A stretch of 64,000 nucleotides of DNA from Plesiocystis pacifica SIR-1 (lineage in GTDB: Bacteria > Myxococcota_A > Polyangia > Nannocystales > Nannocystaceae): the NCBI RefSeq assembly GCF_000170895.1, contig NZ_ABCS01000007.1, positions 1 to 64,000 on the forward strand, given 5' to 3'. Below, in pieces: positions 41,097 through 54,865 of this stretch (its first letter is position 1; each line of letters begins with the position of its first letter). Made by a program: the position numbers and the translations under genes. Under the pieces are notes generated by a model that was not told where the DNA came from, did no database searches, and worked only from the letters and a program-made list of their open reading frames with translations.

Positions 41097-42566
41097 TCAA
41101 AAGGTCGTGGGCAGGTCCCAGGACGAGAGCGGCAGGGCGTTGAGGTAGCCCACGGGCACCCACCACAGCTTGCCGTCAGGGCTGACCGTGACCCGGCCGA
41201 TCGCCGGCATGGTCTCGAAGGGCTCGACCTCGCCGGTGAAGGGGTCGACCTCGACCACGGACAGGTCCGCGAGCGAGGCGTAGACCTTGCCGGTGTAGCT
41301 GTCGTGGCTCAGCGTGGTCACGCCGACCTCGAGATCGATGACCGGCGTGCTCGTGTGCAGGTCGGTGTTGAAGCGCAGCAGCTCGCCGGTGTCGAGGGCG
41401 ATGAGCAGGTGGACCGCGGTCAGGGGCGCGGCCGCGGTCACCCGGTTGTCGAACTGGTCGAGGGTCTGCTGGGTCTGGGCGAGGAGGTCGACGGTGTCGA
41501 AGTCGCCGTTGGCCATGGTGTTGCCGACGTAGAGCTGCAGGTCCTCGCCCCAGGTCAGGCCCATGGGCCCCGCGTCGGCGGCGGTGCTGCCGAAGGGTCC
41601 GTTGGTGCCCTGGGTGGCCACGGCCGGGAGGACGATCGGCAGGGGCTCGGGCTCGCCCTCGAGCAGGCGAGCGACGCCCTGGGGCGGGTCCACGAAGCAA
41701 CCGCAGGTCGGGCAGCAGGTGTAGGTGATCGCGACCTGGCCCAGGTTCTCGCCGCCGTGGGTCTGGGGCGGCTGACCCGAGCCGGGGGCCTGCACGTCGT
41801 CGGCCACGGGCGGCGCGTACGACTGCGGGTTGAGGGCCTTGAGCACCTTGACCTCGCCCATGTTGAGGTTGGCCACGCCCGGCCACTCGGTCACCGTGCC
41901 CTCCGGGGTCAGCCGGCGCACGAAGTCCGTGCCGCTGCGCAGCGTGACCATCCAGGCGGTGCAGTCGTCGGCGAACTCGAGGTCGAAGATCTCGACGGAG
42001 AAGGGCCCGTTGAGGTCCTCCTCGCTGGCCGTGCTGCACGAGATGGGTCGCTCGCAGGGGCAGCCCGTGCCCCAGCACTGGCTGCCCTCGCACAGCACCT
42101 GGCCGCAGGGGGCGACGGGGATGCAGCTGCCCTGGTCGTCGCAGACCGTGCCCGGCCCGCACTGGTAGGCGCCGCAGGGCGTGGACCCTCCGGCGAGCAC
42201 GCACTCGTCCTCGGGGTCGACGCAGTCGCCGGTGATCACGTCGCAGACCGTGCCGGGCTCGCAGATCTCCGGATCGGGCTGGCAGTCGGGATCCCCCGTC
42301 TCCGAGCTCGTGTCCTCGGTGTCCGTCGTGTCCTCGCTCGAGCTGTCCGCGTCCGTCGTGTCCTCGCTCGAGCTGTCCGCGTCCGTCGTGTCCTCGCTCG
42401 ACGAGTCGCTCGAGCCAGACTCGTCGGTCCCCGCGTCCGTCGAGCTCGAGCTCTCCCCAACTTCGTCCGAGCCGCCGAGCTCATCTGCGCGGCCGTCGTC
42501 CGAGTCGTCGCCGCAGCCCAGGAGTAGTCCCGCCGCAACTACGGCGCTCACCAGCGAAATTCGCAT
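41097..42566 (-). CDS. Ser/Asp/Thr-linker Cys-rich lipoprotein with beta-propeller-like domain
   Basis: 489 residues. Lipobox GLLLGC (Cys18), then a disordered linker with three tandem SSSEDTTDAD units, mirrored in DNA by a 30-bp direct repeat around 42320-42410. Residues ~90-190 are Cys-rich (CDPxPEICEPGTVC, CGAYQCGPGTVCDDQGSC, CGQVLCEGSQCWGTGCPC). The rest resembles a propeller: GPFSVEIFDLEFADDCTAWMVTL, YVGNTMANGDFDTV, KVYASLADLSVVEVDPFTGEVE and IGRVTVSPDGKLWWVP. It belongs to the same exported family style as the genes at 3900, 20162 and 47189. The 30-bp repeat would allow length variation of the linker by slippage. Confidence 0.85.
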   Translation of the reverse strand: MRISLVSAVVAAGLLLGCGDDSDDGRADELGGSDEVGESSSSTDAGTDESGSSDSSSEDTTDADSSSEDTTDADSSSEDTTDTEDTSSETGDPDCQPDPEICEPGTVCDVITGDCVDPEDECVLAGGSTPCGAYQCGPGTVCDDQGSCIPVAPCGQVLCEGSQCWGTGCPCERPISCSTASEEDLNGPFSVEIFDLEFADDCTAWMVTLRSGTDFVRRLTPEGTVTEWPGVANLNMGEVKVLKALNPQSYAPPVADDVQAPGSGQPPQTHGGENLGQVAITYTCCPTCGCFVDPPQGVARLLEGEPEPLPIVLPAVATQGTNGPFGSTAADAGPMGLTWGEDLQLYVGNTMANGDFDTVDLLAQTQQTLDQFDNRVTAAAPLTAVHLLIALDTGELLRFNTDLHTSTPVIDLEVGVTTLSHDSYTGKVYASLADLSVVEVDPFTGEVEPFETMPAIGRVTVSPDGKLWWVPVGYLNALPLSSWDLPTTF

Positions 42567-42612
42567 GGCAGCACGCTAACAGCCCGAGCGCTCGCGCGTC
42601 GATGATGGTCTG

Positions 42613-42646
42613 CTCAGGGGTGGACGACCCCCACGTCCACGGTTCA
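42613..42646 (-). repeat. Degenerate short family-1 hairpin element
   Basis: On the minus strand TGAACCGTGGACGTGGGGG then GTCGTCCACCCC. This is the second (conserved) hairpin of family 1 with its loop reduced, plus the same TGA edge. The TGA is the stop codon of the DUF1566-like lipoprotein gene at 42644. Confidence 0.65.
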
Positions 42647-43195
42647 GGGCTCGCGCACGCAGCGAATTCGGAACGGCTTGCGGTCCCGCGGCACCGTGGT
42701 CGTGTAGCTCGCGTTGCTCGGATCGACGATGTAGACCTGCTTGGCGTCCTCTTCGAAGGGCGTCTGCGTCCAGTGGTGTCCCTCGGTGGCTGCCAGGCCC
42801 TCGGCGCCGGCGAAGCGCGCGACCTCGTCCTTTTTGGGCAGCCGCCACGGGGAGACCTCCCCGAGCGCGAGCTCGCGGCAGTGGGCCTCGCCCGCGGGTT
42901 GGAGCATGTCCGGGCAGGGGTTGGCCTCGTCGCAGGTCTGCACGTACAGCCAGGGGTCCGCCAGGGTCACCGCGCCAGCGGGCGCCGGGGGAGGCTCGGG
43001 CTTGGGATCGGCGAAGCTCGGCTGCTCCTCTTTCGCCTCGGGCTCGTCCGCCTTCGCGGCCTCAGCCTCGGCCTGCTTCGCGTCGGCCCCCTCCGCGCTG
43101 GGCTCTTGCTTGTCACACGCCGGACTCACGACGAGGGCGAAGACGCCCACCGCGAAGCCTCCGGACACACAGATCGAGCCGCGACGCCACTGCAC
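42644..43195 (-). CDS. DUF1566-like exported protein
   Basis: 183 residues from a GTG. The N-terminal signal peptide ends ALVVSPAC (Cys28), followed by a low-complexity Ala/Glu/Lys/Pro linker (29-72). The C-terminal ~110 residues look like a Lcl/DUF1566 domain: WLYVQTCDEANPCPDMLQPAGEAHCRELALGEVSPWRLPKKDEVARF...HHWTQTPFEEDAKQVYIVDPSN, where 'A-x-x-HC...WRLPxxxE' is the usual motif and the end RCVREP is the typical 'RCVR'. Exported lipoprotein of unknown role. Its 5' side abuts the triple family-1 array. Confidence 0.82.
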   Translation of the reverse strand: MQWRRGSICVSGGFAVGVFALVVSPACDKQEPSAEGADAKQAEAEAAKADEPEAKEEQPSFADPKPEPPPAPAGAVTLADPWLYVQTCDEANPCPDMLQPAGEAHCRELALGEVSPWRLPKKDEVARFAGAEGLAATEGHHWTQTPFEEDAKQVYIVDPSNASYTTTVPRDRKPFRIRCVREP

Positions 43196-43208
43196 GCGCC
43201 GATCCTAC

Positions 43209-43300
43209 CTCAGAGGCTCGGCCAAAACGAGTTCTGGCCCCTCCTCTGTCCGTTTGCTCGTCGTGGACGACGCCACGCCCTCCCTGCCCCACGTCCACGA
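43209..43300 (+). repeat. Family-1 hairpin element, copy A of a tandem triple
   Basis: The variable stem is CAGAGG-CTCGGCCA and TGGCC-CCTCCTCTG, partly paired, followed by GTTTGCTC in place of TTTTAGCC. The conserved hairpin with GTCGTGGACG and CGTCCACGA then follows. It adjoins copy B head to tail, with no gap. Confidence 0.85.
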
Positions 43301-43394
43301 CTCAGAGAGGGTCGGCCAAAACGAGTTTGGCCGACCCTCTGTCTACTCTAGCCGTCGTGGACGACGCCACGCCCTCCCTGCCCCACGTCCACGA
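43301..43394 (+). repeat. Family-1 hairpin element, copy B
   Basis: The variable stem is completely different from copy C yet perfectly paired: AGAGGGTCGGCCAAA, then ACGA, then GTTTGGCCGACCCTCT. The conserved half (GTCGTGGACGACGCC to CCCCACGTCCACGA) is identical to copies A and C. Confidence 0.9.
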
Positions 43395-43482
43395 CTCAGA
43401 GACTGTGAAGTTTTCACAGTCTCTGACCACTTTAGCCTTCGTGGACGACGCCACGCCCTCCCTGCCCCACGTCCACGACTCA
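43395..43482 (+). repeat. Family-1 hairpin element, copy C, ending in the gamma-carbonic-anhydrase stop
   Basis: The variable stem is CAGAGACTGTGAA / TTCACAGTCTCTG, the same sequence type as copies at 9831 and 14162. A CTTTAGCCTTC link precedes the conserved hairpin, and the unit ends ACTCA. Read on the minus strand that TCA is TGA, the stop codon of the gene at 43480-44097. Confidence 0.9.
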
Positions 43483-44097
43483 CCCCTCCCGATAGTTGTG
43501 CGCCAAGCGGATGTACTTGCCCGCGAGCTTGCGGTGAAACTCCTCGTCGGTGGCCGTCAGGGTCTTGACCACCTTGCCCGGCACGCCGAGCACCAGGCTG
43601 CGCGGTGGGACCTTCGTGCCAGCCGTGACCAGAGCCCCCGAGCCGATCACCGAGCCCTCGCCGATCTCGGCGCCGTCGAGGATCGTCGATTGAATGCCGA
43701 TCAGGGAGCCTCCGCCGATGCGGCAGCCGTGCAGCACGGCCCGGTGGCCCACGACGACCTCCTCGCCGACGATCGTCGGGTCCAGATCCCCGAGGTGGAC
43801 CACCGCCCCATCTTGGATGTTCGAGCGCTCGTGCACCTCGACCCGGTTGACGTCCCCGCGCAGCACGCAGCCGTACCAGACGCTCACGTCGTCCCACAGC
43901 AGGACGTCGCCGACGATCGCTGCTCCCGGAGCGATGTGGACGAATGCCCCCACCGCGGGCACCTTGTCGAGGTAACGGTCGAAGATCGCCCCGGGAAAAC
44001 GATCCCGGAGCTCGTCGAGCTCATCTTCGAGGGCGTCGACGTCCGGCGGCGGTCCTGCGACTCGCGGAACCGTGTCGACGATGGTCCGAGAGGCCAT
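43480..44097 (-). CDS. Gamma-class carbonic anhydrase-like left-handed beta-helix protein
   Basis: 205 residues from the ATG at 44097. The repeated hexapeptides of a left-handed beta-helix run from GAFVHIAPGAAIVGDVLL to ALVTAGTKVPPRSLVLGVPGKVVK. The three metal-binding histidines of the family are present in NIQDGAVVHLGD and VVVGHRAVLHGC. CaiE/PaaY/YrdA-type proteins share this fold, so enzyme activity is probable but not certain. It acts as a cytosolic trimer. The stop codon is the first three bases of a family-1 hairpin element. The divergent partner is the Lys-rich repeat gene at 44220, with 122 bp between. Confidence 0.92.
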   Translation of the reverse strand: MASRTIVDTVPRVAGPPPDVDALEDELDELRDRFPGAIFDRYLDKVPAVGAFVHIAPGAAIVGDVLLWDDVSVWYGCVLRGDVNRVEVHERSNIQDGAVVHLGDLDPTIVGEEVVVGHRAVLHGCRIGGGSLIGIQSTILDGAEIGEGSVIGSGALVTAGTKVPPRSLVLGVPGKVVKTLTATDEEFHRKLAGKYIRLAHNYREG

Positions 44098-44219
44098 GGG
44101 CCCAGGATATCCCAGGGCGCCCTCACGGACATGAGAACTGTGTCGCGCACCTGCGAAGGGCTCGACCCCGACCACCTCTACACTTGCCAGCGGACCGCCG
44201 ATTCGCGTAGAAAAACCCC

Positions 44220-46262
<2,043 letters not shown>

Positions 46263-46274
46263 GCCAACGCCAAG

Positions 46275-46319
46275 CACGAAAAAGAGCAGGTGCCCGCGGG
46301 CGCCTGCTCTTTTTTCGTG
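46275..46319. terminator. Bidirectional rho-independent terminator
   Basis: A perfect stem of AAAGAGCAGG and its inverse around a GC loop, flanked by A5 on one side and T6 on the other, inside a further CACGA/TCGTG pair. It serves the plus-strand repeat-protein gene (ends 46262) and the minus-strand adenylate kinase gene (ends 46330). Confidence 0.95.
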
Positions 46320-46329
46320 GTGGGTGACG

Positions 46330-46959
46330 CTAGCTCAGGGCGGCCTTGATCCGGGCCTCGACCTCGTCGGGGGCCCCCAGGCCGTCCACGCGCTTGAGCA
46401 GGCCCTTGCCCGAGTAGAAGGGCACGACCGGCGCGGTCTCCGAGTGGTACTTGGCCAGGCGCTTGGCGCAGGCCTCGGGGGTGTCGTCCTTGCGCTGAAC
46501 GAGGCGCGCGAGCACGGCCTCGTCCGCGGGCGGGTTGAACTTCAGGTGGTAGATGGCGCCCGTCTCCGGATCTTGGCGACGGTGGATGATGCGCTCCTCG
46601 ATGAGCTCGTCCGCGACCTCGATGAGCACCACGGCGTCGAGCTCGATCTTCGCCTCGCTCAGGGCCTGGTCGAGGGCCTCGGCCTGCGGCGTGGTCCGCG
46701 GGAAGCCGTCGAGCATGAAGCCCTTGGCGCAGTCGTCTTGCTGGATGCGCTCGAGGACCATGGCGATGACGAGAGAGTCCGGGACCAGCGCGCCGTCCTT
46801 CATGAACGCGTCGGCCTGTTTACCCAGCTCCGTCCCCGCCTTGACCGCGGCGCGCAGCATGTCGCCCGTGGAGATGTGGGAGATTCCGTAGGTGTCGATC
46901 AGCCGGGCAGCCTGGGTGCCCTTACCGGCCCCGGGGGGCCCTACCAAGATCAGTCGCAT
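46330..46959 (-). CDS. adk: Adenylate kinase
   Basis: 209 residues. The P-loop is GPPGAGKGTQA (7-17). AMP-binding blocks ISTGDMLRAAV and GFMLDGFPRTTPQAEALD are present, and the LID region IIHRRQDPETGAIYHLKFNPP is of the zinc-free type, without the four cysteines of Gram-positive forms. It catalyses ATP + AMP to 2 ADP in the cytosol. Monocistronic: ends at the shared terminator. Upstream (46988-47019) there is a 9-bp inverted repeat GACCGTGCC/GGCACGGTC that could be a regulator site or leader hairpin. Confidence 0.97.
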   Translation of the reverse strand: MRLILVGPPGAGKGTQAARLIDTYGISHISTGDMLRAAVKAGTELGKQADAFMKDGALVPDSLVIAMVLERIQQDDCAKGFMLDGFPRTTPQAEALDQALSEAKIELDAVVLIEVADELIEERIIHRRQDPETGAIYHLKFNPPADEAVLARLVQRKDDTPEACAKRLAKYHSETAPVVPFYSGKGLLKRVDGLGAPDEVEARIKAALS

Positions 46960-47188
46960 CGTGCTCTGCTCGCTCGGGTTGGGAGCGGACCGTGCCTATT
47001 CGGTCTCTCGGGCACGGTCGCTCGGGCTGGCCACCGTCGCACGCCATCCCCCACCCCGCAAGCGAGGTCGAGAGGGTGCAAGCATTCATTCGTGCCATAC
47101 CGTAATTTCTAGTGGGGAGCCCACGAGCGGCCTCTGAGCCCGTCGTTTTTAGTAGTCCTCGAGTGCCAGCCTGGTCTAAATTCGCTCC

Positions 47189-49285
47189 ATGGTGCGACGT
47201 GGATTGAATCTTGGCTCGATGACCGTGGCGATGCTCTCGCTGGCTGCCTGTCCCGGCGACGACGGGCCAGGAGGGGGCACTTCTCTCGGCGATGACGAGA
47301 CCTTACCCACGGGTGACGACGAGGTCGGGTCCGAGAGCACGGGCGAGTCGGGAGAGACCGGCGACACCGGCTCGACGAGCGGGACCGAGACGGAGACCGA
47401 GACCGACTCCAGCACCGACGCCAGCACCGACACCGACACCGACACCACGGAGGAGACCGGCGAAGAGCCGTGCACGACCAACGAGGAGTGCGAGGGCGAC
47501 CCCAACGGCCCCATCTGCGAGATGGGGGCGTGTGTCGAGTGCACCGAAGAGCAAGACCCCTGCGACGTCGGCCTGTACTGCGTCGACAACCTCTGCGAGG
47601 TCGGCTGCGCCGACGACGAGGACTGCCCCGACGGCCTGCTGTGCGACACGGAGGAGAACAGCTGCACGGGCTGCGTCGTCGACACGGACTGTCCCCTCGG
47701 CTCGGTCTGCGAGGAGGGCGACTGCGTCGCCGGGTGCACCGACGAGCAGCCTTGCCAAGACGGCTTCACCTGCTGCGCCGGCGACTGTCAGGACCTCCTC
47801 AACGACCCCAACAACTGCGGCGACTGCGACGAGGTCTGCCCCGACTTCCCCAACGCCGAGGACCTGTGCACCGACGGCGGCTGCATGATGGGCGAGTGCG
47901 AGGACGGCTTCTTCGACTGCAACGGCGACCCCGTCGACGGCTGCGAGTCGAGCTCGCAGTGCGCCTGCACCCCCGGCGACACGATCTCTTGCTACGACGG
48001 CTTCCCGCCGGCGACCGAGGGCGTGGGCGAGTGCCAGGCCGGGACGCGGACCTGCAACGACCAGGGCACGAGCTACGGGCCGTGCGAGGGCCAGGTGCTG
48101 CCGGTCCAGGAGATCTGCAACAACGGCCTCGACGACAACTGCAACGGCCAGACCGACGAGAACCCCGACGACGACAACGACGGCTGGGGCGTGTGCGACA
48201 ACGACTGCTGCGACCAGGTCGGCCCGGACTGCGCGACCCCGGACGTGGTCAACCCCGGCGCCTTCGAGGTCGACGGCGACGACGTCGACAACGACTGCGA
48301 CGGTCAGGTCGACAACCCCGTCCCGCTGTGCGACGCGGGCCTGGCCAGCAACTCGAGCAACCCCCTCGACTACGCCCGGTCCATCGATCTTTGCCAGTTC
48401 ACCTCCGAGAACCCGCCGCTGAGCCAACGGATCTGGGGAGTGATCGACGCGGACCTCCAGCGCGCCAACGGCACGGGCTCGCCCAACGCCAACAGCCGCT
48501 CGATCCGGCCCGGCTTCGGCAACAACAACAGCCCCCAGGCGGGCTCGAGCTTCGCGCTGATGTCCTCGGGCTTCGCGGCCGCGCCCGGCCAGACCAACCC
48601 CGCCCACGCCGGCTGGGAGACGGGCAACGACATGGGCGCGGACGTGGGCGCGCCCGCGGACTGGCTCGCGGCCAACGGCGGCAGCTTCCCCAACGCCCCG
48701 GGCTGCACCATCTCGGGCAATACCAACGCCAACGACTCGGTCATGCTCAAGGTCCGGGTCCGCGTGCCGACCAACGCGAACTCCTTCTCGGCCAAGTTCA
48801 ACTTCTTCTCGTCCGAGTACCCCGAGTACGTGTGCACCAGCTTCAACGACTTCTTCATCACGCTGGTCGACTCCACGGACCCGGACAACCCCAACGACAA
48901 GAACATCGCGGTCTACGACGACGGCAACAACACCTGGCCCGTGTCCGTGAACATCGGCGCGGCCGCGGACGGTCTGTTCACCCAGTGTGACAACGGCACG
49001 ATCAGCTGCTTCGGCACGCCGCAGAACTACAACGGCTGCGTGAGTGAGAACGGCCTGCTGGGCACGGGCTTCGACGCCTTCGCCAACGCCTGCAACGGCA
49101 ACGATGACGTGGGCGGCGCCACGGGCTGGCTGACCATGTCCGGCAACGTCACCCCGGGCGAGACCATGGAGATCCGCTTCGTCATCTGGGACACCGCGGA
49201 CAGCGTGTGGGACTCGCTGGTCATCGTCGACGACTGGCAATGGTCGGTGCAGGGCGCCACCCCTGGCGTCCAGCCTCCCGGTTGA
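47189..49285 (+). CDS. Cys-rich lipoprotein with choice-of-anchor-L-like C-terminal domain
   Basis: 698 residues. Lipobox LSLAAC, then a Thr/Glu/Asp/Ser linker (~25-90). Residues ~90-300 contain many cysteines in short blocks (CTTNEEC, CDVGLYCVDNLC, CPDGLLC, CDGDDVDNDCDG-like). A MopE-type metal-binding motif, CNNGLDDNCNGQTDENPDDDNDGWGVC, appears around 310-335 (given here only as landmarks: Cys-Asn-Asn-Gly-Leu-Asp-Asp-Asn-Cys). The C-terminal ~330 residues (FNFFSSEYPEYVCTSFNDFFI, TPGETMEIRFVIWDTADSVWDSLVIVDDWQW) match choice-of-anchor L domains, in which Asp residues are expected to bind calcium. Outer-membrane or secreted adhesion role inferred. Confidence 0.88.
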   Translation: MVRRGLNLGSMTVAMLSLAACPGDDGPGGGTSLGDDETLPTGDDEVGSESTGESGETGDTGSTSGTETETETDSSTDASTDTDTDTTEETGEEPCTTNEECEGDPNGPICEMGACVECTEEQDPCDVGLYCVDNLCEVGCADDEDCPDGLLCDTEENSCTGCVVDTDCPLGSVCEEGDCVAGCTDEQPCQDGFTCCAGDCQDLLNDPNNCGDCDEVCPDFPNAEDLCTDGGCMMGECEDGFFDCNGDPVDGCESSSQCACTPGDTISCYDGFPPATEGVGECQAGTRTCNDQGTSYGPCEGQVLPVQEICNNGLDDNCNGQTDENPDDDNDGWGVCDNDCCDQVGPDCATPDVVNPGAFEVDGDDVDNDCDGQVDNPVPLCDAGLASNSSNPLDYARSIDLCQFTSENPPLSQRIWGVIDADLQRANGTGSPNANSRSIRPGFGNNNSPQAGSSFALMSSGFAAAPGQTNPAHAGWETGNDMGADVGAPADWLAANGGSFPNAPGCTISGNTNANDSVMLKVRVRVPTNANSFSAKFNFFSSEYPEYVCTSFNDFFITLVDSTDPDNPNDKNIAVYDDGNNTWPVSVNIGAAADGLFTQCDNGTISCFGTPQNYNGCVSENGLLGTGFDAFANACNGNDDVGGATGWLTMSGNVTPGETMEIRFVIWDTADSVWDSLVIVDDWQWSVQGATPGVQPPG

Positions 49286-49600
49286 GCTGCGACCAGGCCG
49301 CGCGCGCTCCCGGGCCTCTCCCGCGGACGCGCGAGCTTTCCAAGCGGAAACGCGACGGCGTCGAGCCAGGTCCACGGACCCGGCCGGCGCCGTCGGCCGT
49401 TGGCGGGCGCGCGCGCGCCACCGCGCCGCGCAGGGTCCTCCACGCCCCAAATTGGGACACTTTATGCGCATCGTGATTGTTTCATTCATGAGCATGACCA
49501 TTTTAGCCTTGCTGATTCGAGATACTGGTCCATAGAACGATTTGAACTGGAATGATGCTCTGCACATACCAGTTTCCGCTTTATCCAGGATTCCTGCGCA
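49286..49600 (+). promoter_or_regulatory. Intergenic region with A/T-rich upstream segment
   Basis: From 49286 to 49440 the sequence is GC-rich with no gene I can support. From 49450 to 49600 it turns A/T-rich (TTTATGCGCATCGTGATTG, CATTTTAGCC, GGAATGATGC, CTTTATCC), unlike any other intergenic stretch here. AGGA lies 10 bases before the ATG at 49601. It probably holds the promoter of the kinase/PLP-enzyme operon. No operator was identified. Confidence 0.55.
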
Positions 49601-50605
49601 ATGATCTCCGACTCGCAGCCACGCATGCGTACAGATGCCATCTTCGGCGGCGCCGCTGATTCATCACAGTTCTTTTTACCCAGAGCCCGTGAGCGCGCGA
49701 GCCGCTACGGCGCGATCAAGCTGACCGAGCTCATCCAGGACCACCGCCGCGGCGAGCTCGTGCCCATGCCCTGGCCGGAGCTGTGCGGGGTCCAGGCCCG
49801 GCTCGCGCCCTCGCCCGGCATCGTCGTGCGCGAGGGCGCGGTGCGGCTGTGGAAGAGCGAGCGCCTGGTCCGGCGACTGTTCGCCCACTTCGAGCTCGGC
49901 ACGACCGAGATCGGCCTCGAGGTCCGCGTGTCCAACCCCGTCGCCCCGGGCAAGGGCGCGGCGACCTCGACGGTCAACATGCGCCTCGTCGCCGAGGCCG
50001 TGGCCGAGCTCTACGGCCTGCCCCTCGACGCGCGCTGGCTGGTCCGCGAGCTCGCGACCATCGAGGCCACGGACGCGATCATCCCGGACGGGCGCACCTG
50101 CGTGTGGGACTTTCGCCGGGCCCGCCAGGCCTCGCCCCTCTACACCCTCCCGCCCGGGGTCTACCTCGGCGTGGTCCCGCGCGCGGCGACCCTCGACACC
50201 GAGGCCCTCGAGCGCAAGGGTCGGCCGCGCTACACCCGGGCCGAGCGCGCGAGCTTGTCGACGGCCTTCACCTCGATCGGCGCGGTCCTGCGCCGGCGCG
50301 ACCTCGAGCGGCTCGCGCAGCTGGCCACGCGCTCGGCCGAGATCAACCACCGCTACATCCCCAACCCCAGCGTCGAGGCGCTCGAGACCCTGCGCGCCCG
50401 CGGAGCCATCCTCGGCTACGCCGTCGCCCACAGCGGGACCGCGGCCCTCGCCCTGGCCGCGCCGGGGACCTTCGTCGACAGCCGCGAGGCCCTGCGCGAG
50501 GCCTTCGAAGGTCGAGACGTCGAGCTGCGGGGCTTCGAGTACCGCCTCGAGCACGACACCCTGCCCTTTTTGATCGGCGCGGGGAGGGAGCTGTGGCGAC
50601 CGTGA
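49601..50605 (+). CDS. GHMP kinase, PduX-like (predicted hydroxy-amino-acid kinase)
   Basis: 334 residues. GHMP motif 2 is NPVAPGKGAATSTVNMRL (~112-129), similar to the GKG-x-ASSTAD-I of PduX L-threonine kinases. Motif 1 (P-x2-C-G-x-Q / PWPELCGVQARLAPSPG) and the C-terminal GYAVAHSGTAALALA glycine-rich motif 3 follow the family order. PduX makes O-phospho-L-threonine for cobalamin side-chain synthesis. Here the partner is not a cobalamin gene but a PLP enzyme that could use an O-phospho amino acid. The first ~30 codons are less GC-rich than the rest, so the N-terminus may be uncertain. Stop overlaps the next start as GTGA. Confidence 0.87.
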   Translation: MISDSQPRMRTDAIFGGAADSSQFFLPRARERASRYGAIKLTELIQDHRRGELVPMPWPELCGVQARLAPSPGIVVREGAVRLWKSERLVRRLFAHFELGTTEIGLEVRVSNPVAPGKGAATSTVNMRLVAEAVAELYGLPLDARWLVRELATIEATDAIIPDGRTCVWDFRRARQASPLYTLPPGVYLGVVPRAATLDTEALERKGRPRYTRAERASLSTAFTSIGAVLRRRDLERLAQLATRSAEINHRYIPNPSVEALETLRARGAILGYAVAHSGTAALALAAPGTFVDSREALREAFEGRDVELRGFEYRLEHDTLPFLIGAGRELWRP

Positions 50606-51676
50606 GGCCGCCCCCGCAGATCGGCGCCGCCGTGCCCGTCGAGCTCCAGCTCGAGCGCCTCGCCGCCAGCTTGCCCGTGGTCTCCCTCGGCCCCGCGGCG
50701 GACAGCGAGTGCGAGATCTGGGCGGTCCTCGGCGGCGCCCAGCCGGGCTCGAGCATCAAGGACCTCCTCGCCATGGGCCTGCTGACCCTCGCCCGCGAGG
50801 CCGGAGCCCTCGCCCCCGGCCAGGCGCTGATCGAGTCGACCTCGGGCTCCATGGGCGTGGGCCTGGCCTGGGCGGCGCGCTGTCTGGGTCACCCCCTCAC
50901 CCTGGTCAGCGATCCGCACATCCCCGCGCTCACGCGCATGAAGATCGAGGCCCACGGCGCGACGCTGATCACCGTGGACGCGCCCCACCCCCGCGGCGGC
51001 TGGCAGCAGGCTCGAGCCGAGCGCGTGCGGGCCCTGCTCGCCGCGCGCCCCGAGCTCTACTTCGTCGAGCAAAACCACAGCCCCTTCAACCCGGGCGCCC
51101 ACGCCCGCTGGCTCGTGCCGGCCCTCGCCCGCCGCGTGGACCCTGCGACGATCGACGCCGCGGTGTTCGTGGTCGGCAGCGGCGGCCACTTCAGCGCCCT
51201 GTCCCGGTGGCTCGTCGAGGCCAACCCGAGCTGCCGCTGCTTCGCCGCCGAGCGCCCGGGCTCGCGGACCTTCGGGGCGCCGCGGCCCGGCACCTCGGTG
51301 CTGCGCGGCGTGGGCAACAGCGACATCGTGCCCGGGGTGATCGCCCGCGCCTTCGAGCGCGTCAGCGGGGTCGTCAACGTCCCCGACGCCCACAGCCTCG
51401 CGGCCTGCCGGCGCCTGCTCGAGGCCCACAACCTGCTCGTCGGGCCGACCTCGGGCCTGGCCTACGTCGCCGCAACGGCCCTCGCCCAGCGCCTGCGCCG
51501 GGGCGTGGTCCTGACCTTGTTCCCCGACCGCGGAGAGCTCTACGCGCCCTTGCTGACCGAGGCGCCCAAGGACGTGCCCCTGCGCCGCTGGCGAGAGGGC
51601 TCCGGCCCCTGGGTGAGCACCGACGCGCCGGCGACCCGGCCCCAGACCCAGGCCCGGCCCTCGCCCCCGCGACGCG

Positions 51677-51702
<26 letters not shown>
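50602..51702 (+). CDS. Cysteine synthase/SbnA-like fold-type II PLP enzyme
   Basis: 366 residues from the GTG at 50602; GTG at 50593 is an alternative. PLP lysine in GAQPGSSIKDLLAM, substrate loop IESTSGSMGVGLAWAARCLG (T-S-G-N-x-G becomes TSGSMG), phosphate-binding glycine loop VVGSGGHFSALSR (in place of GTGGT-x-x-G), and the Ser/Thr near the pyridine N in VGPTSGLAYVAA. The fold catalyses beta-replacement on O-activated serine or threonine. Being coupled to a PduX-like kinase, it may take O-phospho-threonine or -serine, in the way SbnA uses O-phospho-serine in staphyloferrin B synthesis. The nucleophile is unknown. The 3' end overlaps the convergent kinase gene by 26 bp. Confidence 0.88.
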
Positions 51703-54861
<3,159 letters not shown>

Positions 54862-54865
<4 letters not shown>

